From positions 11,455,717 through 11,519,716 of the forward strand of contig NC_088305.1 in NCBI RefSeq assembly GCF_032854445.1: 64,000 nt of DNA, read 5' to 3'. Source of the DNA: Liolophura sinensis (taxonomy: Eukaryota; Mollusca; Polyplacophora; Chitonida; Chitonidae). This document shows, piece after piece, positions 55,690 through 64,000 of this stretch. The position numbers and the translations under genes were made by a program. Every line of letters begins with the position of its first letter. Position 1 is the first letter of the stretch. Under the pieces are notes generated by a model, which made no database searches, was not told the DNA's origin, and worked only from the letters and a program-made list of their open reading frames with translations.

Positions 55690-56150
55690 ATCTGTGGTGT
55701 ACATGTACATGTGTGTGTTGCCTGTGGTGTTTGTGGTGCCTCTGTTACCTACTGAGTATGTGTTGCCTGTGGTGTTTGTGGTGCCTCTGTTACCTACTGA
55801 GTATGTGTTGCCTGTGGTGTTTGTGGTGCCTGTGGTGTTTGTGGTGCCTCTGTTACCTGCTGAGTATGTGTTGCCTGTGGTGTTTGTGGTGACACCATTA
55901 CCTACTGAGTATGTGTTGCCTGTGGTGTTTGTGGTGACACCGTTGCCTGCTGAGTATGTGTTGCCTGTGGTGTTTGTGGTGACACCGTTGCCTGCTGAAT
56001 ATGTGTTGCCTGTGGTGTTTGTGGTGCCTCTGTTACCAGCTGAGTATGTGTTGCCTGTGGTGTTTGTGGTGCCTCTGTTACCTGCTGAGTATGTGTTGCC
56101 TGTGGTGTTTGTGGTGCCTCTGTTACCTACTGAGTATGTGTTGCCTGTGT
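55690..56150 (+). repeat. Minisatellite, 45-bp unit, about 10 copies
   Basis: Units are GTGTTGCCTGTGGTGTTTGT, GGTGCCTCTGTTACCTACTG and AGTAT, with variants ACACCGTTGCCTGCTG. The unit is a multiple of three, so all three frames stay open. Confidence 0.92.
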
Positions 56151-58097
56151 GATTGTGGTGTGTCTGTTGCTTGTGGTGTTTGTATTGTTTGCGAAGTCCA
56201 TGGTGTTTCTGTTGCTTTTGGTGTCTCTTGTGTTGGTGGTGTCTCTATTTCCCACTTGTTATGTTGTGAATACTGTGTAGATCTATACATGTGCCGTCTT
56301 TGTAGACAAGGGCGTATCTGTTTGTGGAGTCTCCAATGTTTTAGGTACCTCTTGTGATGGTGGTTTTTATAATCCCCACTAGATACATGTATGTTGTGAT
56401 ATAGTGAGTATGGTATATAAGCTGTCTGTATGACTCTTTACATTTGGGGGCGGGGGTTGGGGGGGGGGAATGATTTACTTGCACATTGGGCACTTAAAAA
56501 CTTGTAAAATCTCCATGGAAAACAGTTTCTTTAAAATTTTCATTCTTAAAGTGCTTCTTCACTTTCGAAAGAAGCTACAAAAGGAAATATGAAAATGATA
56601 TGAGGGATCTCCTATACACATGTACAACAGCACTTACACCATGCTTCAATGGAAACTACGCTGAATGGCACTATTTATACATTATATAAACTCCAGAATA
56701 TTCAGAAGTAAAATCTGTGGCAGTGTCTGTAGAATATTCCTGGTGTAATGTGATGATATTCCTTGTATGGCATTGAATCAGGCAGACATGGTGTCAAGTA
56801 AGGCATTTGTGGTAGAATGACATCAAGTGTGTTTTAAAAGTGCCGCAGCATTTGTGACTTTACGCCAGCGATGGTGATGCTATGTTTTTATTGCATGACA
56901 TCACACCCGGGAAAAAATGAAATGATAGAAAACTTTTGTTTCTGTATTAGCCTGCAAAACTTACATGTGCTATAGGTTTAATCCACTGAAGTTGTTTTAC
57001 AAATTAGGAAAGCAGTTCAGAAGTATTTGATACTTGTCAAAGAAGTTTTGACTCTGATGTACATCTAGCTCTTTGGAGAAATTAATGTACGTTGTATGTG
57101 GGGAAGAAGATTTCTATGGGGAAATGTCGTCAGGGCCCTGTTGTTCAAAACTGGTTCAAGACTTAATACCAGATTTAACTTTAAACCAAGTCTTCAATTT
57201 TGTTCTCAGCCTAAAAGAAATTGTGTACCAGTATATTAAGTATGAACTAAGACTGTTGGTGTTGTACTTTGACTTTGGAGAACTGCATTGACTGCCGAGT
57301 TTGATTAAAATTTTAAGCATAAAATATGACTTAATACCATTATTAGCTAGTACACTCTCGAACAACTGGGCCCTGTGTACCACAATTCCTCCCTAATTAT
57401 TCTCCTGCATGTGCAGGTATATCCATATGAGCTTTCCATAAGCTGATCAAAAGTACGGAAATATAACGAGTACCAGTATACCTGGGCATTTAAAATAATG
57501 TGATAAGCTGACATCCACTATTTAGGTTTGCCATTCACACGGACAGATGGGTGTGGTATAGAACATGTCTCTCTTCACTTTCCTTTATACTCCTTATCTC
57601 TTAGCCATTATTGTGGGTGATATGAGATTAGTACAGTTCTGCTGGAGGTCTAAAGAAAGGGCTGATTCATGCCGGGGCATACACGTACCTGGTTTGTTGG
57701 ATGGTTTTACCGCTGTAATGTACAAGTGATGAACACGGCTGTTCTTAAATAGTCTGAGGAATACGTTATTAGACTAAGGAAATCTGTTGTGTGTTTATAC
57801 ATTTGTGCGTGGGTGTGTACGGATATGTACCATTTTTTTCTCTTATCAAAAACAGATATGTTTTGAATTTTATGGATATGAGATTTAATAATTATATCTG
57901 TAGTTTTTGTGATAAAGGTGTATTGGCTGTCTAGCAATCAGTCATATTTGGTATGTGATCTCATCTTTCATCAGTTTGCTGCGATCATATTTAAAATCTG
58001 TGTATACATACATATATATCTTCATGTGCATATATATATATACAAGAGGCCAAACTACTCAGGTAGACTGATATAAGGTGTATATTCTGTTTTATAT

Positions 58098-58172
58098 TTT
58101 TATTTATTTGTTTATTTATGTTTCATTTTACTCCATCTCAGGAATATTTCACTTACAGTACATATGACAGTG
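58098..58172 (-). mobile_element. Degraded SINE-A fragment
   Basis: Reversed: a TTTATTTATTTG tail, CTCAGGAATATTTCACTTA, then lost. Confidence 0.5.
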
Positions 58173-59072
58173 GTCATGTTCCTCGGTCAATGAGTAAATA
58201 AGTGAATGAGAGTGTACGTATAGAGCATAATCTGCATGTACCTGTGCTCCAGAGGCCGATATTTGGCCCAATGATCTGTTTAAACTCGACCTGCAGCTAC
58301 GAATGTCCTAATTGGGGACTGATATTACAAAATGTACATTTTACAGACACACACATGGATATGCAGTCATCTCTTTTAAGGGGTAAGGGATAATATGAGA
58401 AAATATGAGAGAATCTGAAAGTTTGTCTTTTGATTTTGGTTAATTTAAATATTCATTAATTCATAAGTTTTTATTCAAGGTATGTGCAGGCCTCGTCGTT
58501 TGAAAATCCCAGGAGTGCTATTTTCAGTCCTCCTTATTTCAGCAAGGAGTGTGAAAAGCTCTCCTGGAAATAGTCCTCCTAAATTACTTTAGGAGAGCTA
58601 TTTCATAAAATATACAAAAACTGAAAATCTATATAAACATGGCTGCCATAGTTTTGGTAAGTTAAATGGCTTTGACCTGGACTATTTTACTGAGGGCCTG
58701 CATGGTCATGGGTGGATAACAGGTGTCTTAATGAGGGTAAATTCAATACCAGAAGACAGCACAAGTCATTGTCAGAAGTGTCATTGAATGCTGTGAAAAA
58801 AAATAATAATAATAAAAAAATAACAGCATATAATTCCAAAAGATATGAGAAGTCATCATTGTTGCCCAATAAAGATGTAATTAGCTGCTGAAAGCATGTG
58901 TTTTGTGTTCGTTTTTTCTTCAGGATAAACTCGACCAAATACATGGACAATAAGTCAGCATTTTAATTTTGAAACAGCAAATCACAAAACAATTAAAAAA
59001 AAATGAATGACATGAATCAATGTTCACTGTTCACCAGCTTGGACAGATATGAATCAATGTTCATTGTTCATT

Positions 59073-61899
59073 CTATGACTCTATATCACAGTCCATGTAC
59101 TCAGAAGAAGAGTCAGAGTCTGATAAATGAACAACACTCCCAGGTAAGTTCACAACGGAGTGAGTCTCAGAGCCTTGGATTTCTGTCTCAGTATCACAAT
59201 CAACCTTGCTTTTACGCCTTTTCTCCATGAATTTTTCCAGTGAACGTTCAATAACTTGTGATTTTTCTGACTGACTGAAGACCAAGTCATTCAGTTTTAT
59301 TAGCAAGAGGTTTTCCATGGTATCATGATTCATTGACAGTCGAGTGTCTGGCAGCATTCTTGTCAAGTGGGAAAAGCCCCCCTCCACCACGCTGTTGCTC
59401 ATACCAAGGCACATAACCAGCTCAACAATCAAGAGAATATTTGGGAAGCGATCTCTTCTGTAGGTGATCATCTTTTTCCACATTGCCAGGGCTTCTACCT
59501 TTCTATAGAACGTTTCTACAGTTTCTTTCAAGTGTTTCCATTCAGACCAGATGTGTTTTTTTTCAAAGTTTCGAGCTTGTAAGGGCACTTCAAAGTGAGT
59601 TACAAGGTGATGAATTTCTCTCAGTTCATCTTCTTCGGAAGCCCAGTTGGCCGGGTCCATCCAATGGCAGTGTTGAAAGAGGTCACTTTGAAACGACTCG
59701 AAGCGTTGACTCAGACACGTAGCCACGGCTGGAAGTGCATGAGCCTTTAGCAAGTTCACACTGTCGCTAGCTCCATCAGTGTGTGTCATTTCATTCAAGG
59801 ACAGAACTACAGTCTCTCTGTTTTCTGGTTTCTTTCTTTTGTGTCCGTCCTTTAAAACAGGACAAGTTATTTTGTTCTCATGAAGGGTAAAACCAGATTG
59901 CTTTAGAAAATCATCTGGATTTTGCTCTTGTAGGTCTCTGAGCTCCCGAAGAGTCCTCTTGATCTCTGGCTCTATTTCAAATACTTGCAGACTACCCTTT
60001 TCAAACTGCAGTGACAGTGAGGCAACTTTCTCCAGAACAGCCTGATACACACAACAGTGAGAAAGAAAGGTGAAGTTTTTCAACTTCCTCCTGTATCCCA
60101 GAAGTTTGGCGTCCTGTTTTTTTTGTGATGCCAGAGTGTTTTCAATTGTTTCTAACAGAATTATCCAGTTGTGTAGAAGCACGTCCACTCCATGTCTTTG
60201 GTGGTTCACAAAGCGTGTACCATGGACTTTTGGAAACTTGTACATCTTTGCACCGAGTGCCTCCGCTGTTGCCTGCAAGTGGTGTACGAACTTGCCTGAA
60301 CGCTTTGTGTAATAAAACAAATCAACCATAAAGTCCTTCACTGCTTCAAACTGGGGCTGTTTACATATTGAGTCCTTTATAGCAAGTTCCACGCGATGGG
60401 ACACACAGTGCATGGTAACAAGCCATGGCCGTTCCTCCTTTAACTGCGTCAAGACACCATTGTATGTACCGGTATTTACCGAAGCTCCATCAGCTGTGGC
60501 ACAGATCAGCATGTTTTTGTAATGTCCATCAGGGATTTTCAATTTGTTCTGAAAGACATTGTCTAGGGAACACTTTACATTATGCGCAGTTGCATCGCCA
60601 TAGTCCGAGATGTTCTCGAGTCCTACACAGTGGTATACAGGTACGCCATCCCTGACCACCCGCACCATAACCAACTCTTTTTTCAGAGTTTGTTTTCCTG
60701 GCTTGTGATCCATCTGAAAGCATAGAGAAGTAGCTTGATTGCAGGATGACTTCCTTAACTGTTGTTTGTACTGTAGAGGCAATGATGTTGACAAGCTCAG
60801 TCGCTCTCTTTCCAGAGTCTGCACCTGACGAACAGAAAGTTATATTTGATAACACACTCTGTATCATGGCACTTTATGTGCAACATGTTCTAAATATTAC
60901 ACAATTTCAACATCACACTATTTGCCTGATTTATTGAAAATAGAAGTTCATGATTAAGATTTCAAAATTTTATTATCTGCTGCACAATTTACCAAACAGA
61001 CATAAGATGGGATAAAAGTTTTGTAACGCACAACACCATCTGCAAACCTACTCGAGTCAAAGTAAATAAAAAAAAAAAAAATCAGTAATTTACCAGAAAT
61101 TAGCTGAACACCATTAGCTTTCTGTATTTCCACACTTGTTCGGAATGATGACATTGGTTGTCCTCTGGCTGCTAACAAGTAAGCAGTTCTAATCAGCTTT
61201 CTGAAAAAGAAATAAAGAATGATGATTAACCAGTGAACACCTCATTAATTTTCACGACAGATAAATAACCTGTATCATTGAATACTCAATGCTTTCATAA
61301 ACAGACAATGTACAATACATGCAGTTTGTTTTATAAATTATACACATGGAGCCATTTGAGGGCTGAGCAACATTGAAAACTGCATGCCTGTGTTTAAAAA
61401 AAAATAGCCTAACAAATAAAAAAAAAAATTTTAAAAAATTAAAAATTAATCACCTGTAGGCATCTTTTGCTGCATTGTTGATTGAAGTGTCAATTTTCGG
61501 CTGTGTACTAGTGACAGTAGTCTTAGAAGCCACCGGGCCCGGTCTCTGGTTACTCTCACTCTGATAAGTTTCATCTCCGAAGCGTTTCTGACCAGTCTTC
61601 AGTGCCTGACCTAAAGCAGTCTCAGCCAACTTTTCAAGTTCGACACCCATATGATGCACTTTAGATTCAAGGTGCCGCATGACGGTGTGTTTTGTAATAA
61701 AGCTGGTTCCCGTTGTATACTTCATGAAGTCAGCGACAGCTCTTCCACGGAGCTTGGGTACCAACTGCGCCTCGTGAGCAGCGCAGGTTTTGCACCACAC
61801 CTCAGTCACTTGCGTCAGTCCATCCTCGCTACTCGTTTTGTAGCCTATCACATTTCCTGTTGGCCATGCAAGGAAGGTTTTTAGCTTCACGGAAGACAT
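59073..61899 (-). CDS. hAT-family transposase-like protein (ZNF862/C17orf113-like), frameshifted
   Basis: Three exons: 61454-61899 (ATG at 61899), 61094-61200 and 59073-60824, with AG/GT borders and agreeing phases 2 and 1. The first exon has a BED/TTF-like zinc finger: WCKTC, then H and H in HTVMRHLESKVHH. The last exon has the RNase H-like catalytic region (ICATADGASV, MHCVSHRVELAIKD) and the hAT dimerisation segment near the C-terminus (SNSVVEGGFSHLTRML, then a Met/Asn-rich helix). An extra base in the A6 run at 60678-60683 breaks the frame between the SDGS segment and ELVMVR. Without it the gene would encode about 767 residues. It may be a recently dead transposon, a domesticated gene, or carry a sequencing error. 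I saw no terminal repeats. Confidence 0.8.
60678..60683 (-). other. Frameshift site in homopolymer
   Basis: A run of six T on the plus strand (A on the coding strand). Upstream the hAT frame reads SDGSQARKTNSEK; downstream the matching frame is one base off, beginning ELVMVRVV. One extra base explains the whole break. Confidence 0.75.
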
Positions 61900-62029
61900 C
61901 CTGTTGAAGACTAGAGCGTGAACGTTCTGTACGGTGCACCTAACCAGTACACATGCCGTTCCCTTTCGCCTTGCAGAGGCAACGATTGTCACCTTCAACA
62001 CAGAAGAGTTTGCCTAAAGTTACCTCCCC

Positions 62030-62115
62030 TGTCACGGCGGCTGGCGCGCGATTTATAGAGCTCCCCAAAATGAGTTTAGGTGCGCGTAGGAGCGCGAGCG
62101 CGATCGCGCTCCTTA
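62030..62115 (-). promoter_or_regulatory. GC/CpG-rich promoter candidate for the hAT-like gene
   Basis: A sharp local rise in CpG (GGCGGCTGGCGCGCG, GTGCGCGTAGGAGCGCGAGC), about 130-215 bases upstream of the ATG. It includes the palindrome AGCGCGATCGCGCT at 62097-62110 inside a 24-base inverted repeat. Confidence 0.4.
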
Positions 62116-62281
62116 TATTTCAAGGCCTGTATGTGACTGATGTTATTCAAGCGCATGTTCAAGTTAACAGTAACAAAGTACAAAATGCTTGAAATGTACA
62201 GCTGCTTGGTACAATTTCGCCCCAGAATACACAGTTTTTGCATTAAAATTTTCAATGTAAGCCCATAGGCCCTTGCCCAAA

Positions 62282-62345
62282 ATGAATGAATGAATGATTA
62301 TGGCTTAACGCCACATCAGCAATATCTCAGCCATATCATGGCGAT
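62282..62345. mobile_element. Possible fragment of another SINE tail
   Basis: AATGAATGAATGAATGATTA, then GGCTTAACGCCACATCAGCA and ATATCTCAGCCATATCATGG resemble the 3' part of a separate molluscan-type SINE. Only about 60 bases remain. Confidence 0.4.
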
Positions 62346-62377
62346 TGCCCAAAATGGTTGCTTATGCCCTGATGTGG

Positions 62378-63224
62378 CTTCAACTCCACCTCTGCATCCT
62401 GCCTTCAACTCCAACTCTGCATCCTGCCTTCAACCCCACCTTTTCATCCTGCCTTCAACTCCACCTCTGCATCATGCCTTCAACTCCACCTCTGCATCCT
62501 GGCTCCAACTCCACCTCTACATCATGCCTCCAACTCCACCTCTGCATCCTGCCTTCAACTCCACCTCTGCATCCTGCCTTTAACTCCAACTCTGCATCCT
62601 GCCTTCAACTCCACCTTTACATCCTGCCTTCAACTCCACCTCTGCATCCTGGCTCCAACTCCACCTCTGCATCCTGGCTCCAACTCCACCTCTGCATCCT
62701 GGCTCCAACTCCACCTCTACCTCCTGCCTTCAACTCCACCTTTGCATCCTGCCTTCAACTCCACCTGTGCATCCTGGCTCCAACTCCCCCTCTGCATCCT
62801 GCCTTCAACTCCACCTTTACATCCTGCCTTCAACTCCAACTCTGCATCCTGCCTTCAACTCCACCTCTGCATCCTGGCTCCAACTCCACCTCTGTATCCT
62901 GCCATCAACTCCACCTCTGCATCCTGGCTCCAACTCCACCTCTGCATCCTGCCTTCAACTCCACCTCTGCATCCTGCCTTCAACTCAACCTCTGCATCCT
63001 GCCTTCAACTCCACCTCTGCATCCTGGCTTCAGCTCCACCTCTGCATCCTGCCTTCAACTCCACCTCTGCACCCTGCCTTCAACTCCACCTCTGCATCCT
63101 GCCATCAACTCCACCTCTGCATCCTGGCTCCAACTCCACCTCTGCATCCTGCCTTCAACTCCCCCTCTGCAACCTGGCTTCATCTCCACCTCTGCATCCT
63201 GCCTTCAACCTCGCCTCTGCATCT
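62378..63224 (+). repeat. Minisatellite, 25-bp unit, about 34 copies
   Basis: The unit CCTTCAACTCCACCTCTGCA plus TCCTG has variants GGCTCCAACT and CCATCAACT. The period of 25 cycles through all three frames, giving long Ser/Leu/Pro/Cys-rich open frames that are not genes. Confidence 0.95.
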
Positions 63225-64000
63225 ATATTGTTGCAGTGAACATACAGTATATACATTAGATGGGGAATCCAAAGTTTCAGTTGCATTTTGCTTGCTTGAA
63301 AAATTCCAAATAGATAAATCAAACAAGTTTCCTTGACAGTGTCATGGTTTTTTCAGCAGATATATTATACTTTATGTGGATGTTTTTGTAGCCTTTAATA
63401 TTTGTCCATGGCTTGTGGATAATCTTCAGAGGCCATTAATAAACAGGCATGTACCCACACAGTATTGAAGTGATGTTAGAAATTGTTTACACATGTATCC
63501 CCATTTAAGAGGACAGTGTTCTCATGTTAATTATTGTGTTTATTGAAGCGTATAGGCCAGCCATTATGTGGATTTAATGGGAATCATTGTGCCTCTAAAT
63601 GAAGCAGGGATACAAAACACCCTGTACTTCAGTACTTCAACATGTTGATTAGCAGGTGTTGTGTAAATTCCCATTCTGTAGACTGATTTCTCACTTTTTT
63701 TTTCTCTTTTTTATATGAAAAATCAGGAAATTGAACACCATCTTTATAACATGTCTTCTGGTTAAAGAGGGATTTATTTTGGCATTCGTATAAATTTTAA
63801 GTAACGTACATGTATTTTGGAACTGTAGAAGTAGAATTCCTGTCCATTCCACTATCCATTCTGATGTTTTGGACACGTCAGGAACTGCTTGGTCCATTTT
63901 ATTTGGTCTGTGCTTTGTTTTTGTGCACAAAATGCAATGTGGTTTAGGCACTGCAGTTGTTAATTTTGCATAAATTTGTATGTCAAATTTTCAATTGTGT
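63225..64000. other. Unassigned right end
   Basis: AT-rich sequence with no exon, repeat or RNA gene that I can support. Confidence 0.4.

Larger units (their letters stand above)
28880..58680. other. About 30 kb without a convincing gene
   Basis: Apart from the SINEs, minisatellites, MITEs and foldback element listed separately, I see no exon with conserved domain content and no rRNA or tRNA gene. It may be intergenic or one or more very long introns. A possible zinc-finger remnant at 31193-31330 is reported as a finding. TACATGTA-type palindromes are frequent. Confidence 0.5.

Noticed and set aside
55676..56152. Val/Pro/Leu-rich repeat protein of 158 codons
   Set aside because: A 45-bp DNA repeat keeps all frames open; overlapping frames are equally long.
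62345..63259. Long open frames rich in Leu, Ser, Pro and Cys
   Set aside because: They are translations of a 25-bp tandem repeat in several frames at once, with no start context or domain.

Overview
The window is animal nuclear DNA, most likely from a lophotrochozoan and probably a mollusc. It has short exons separated by long AT-rich introns with GT-AG borders, abundant tRNA-derived SINEs of the kind common in molluscs, many minisatellites, foldback/MITE elements, and a metazoan BARD1 gene. The species cannot be named from sequence alone. Most long open frames are translations of tandem repeats or SINEs and are not annotated as genes.

Layout. (1) 1-12.6 kb, plus strand: the 3' part of a multi-exon gene for a single-pass membrane protein. 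It has eight intact six-cysteine pacifastin/VWC-like domains (one exon each, all phase 1-1), two calcium-binding EGF domains (one exon each), a transmembrane exon and a 134-residue tyrosine-rich cytoplasmic tail. The 5' end lies left of the window. (2) 15.9-28.4 kb, minus strand: a complete 11-exon BARD1 orthologue of 652 predicted residues (RING, linker, ankyrin repeats, tandem BRCT). Reading phases agree across every junction. Its 57-bp RING exon 2 sits at the edge of a 78-bp minisatellite built from copies of that exon and its splice acceptor. (3) 28.1-28.8 kb: a CpG-richer interval that may be a divergent promoter, with a weak candidate first exon on the plus strand. (4) 28.8-58.9 kb: about 30 kb with no convincing exon, holding SINEs, minisatellites, MITEs and a foldback element; it is also visibly enriched in TACATGTA-type palindromes. 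(5) 59.1-61.9 kb, minus strand: a three-exon hAT-transposase-like gene (ZNF862/C17orf113-like) with a one-base frameshift in an A6 run. (6) 62.3-63.2 kb: a 25-bp minisatellite, then unassigned sequence.

The receptor-like gene and BARD1 are convergent and separated by about 4 kb of repeats. Nothing in the sequence ties them functionally. The most unusual theme is that exon borders have seeded minisatellites twice, once at BARD1 exon 2 and once at the second EGF exon's donor, and that single-domain exons of the membrane protein gene have multiplied in tandem, with one visibly decayed copy.
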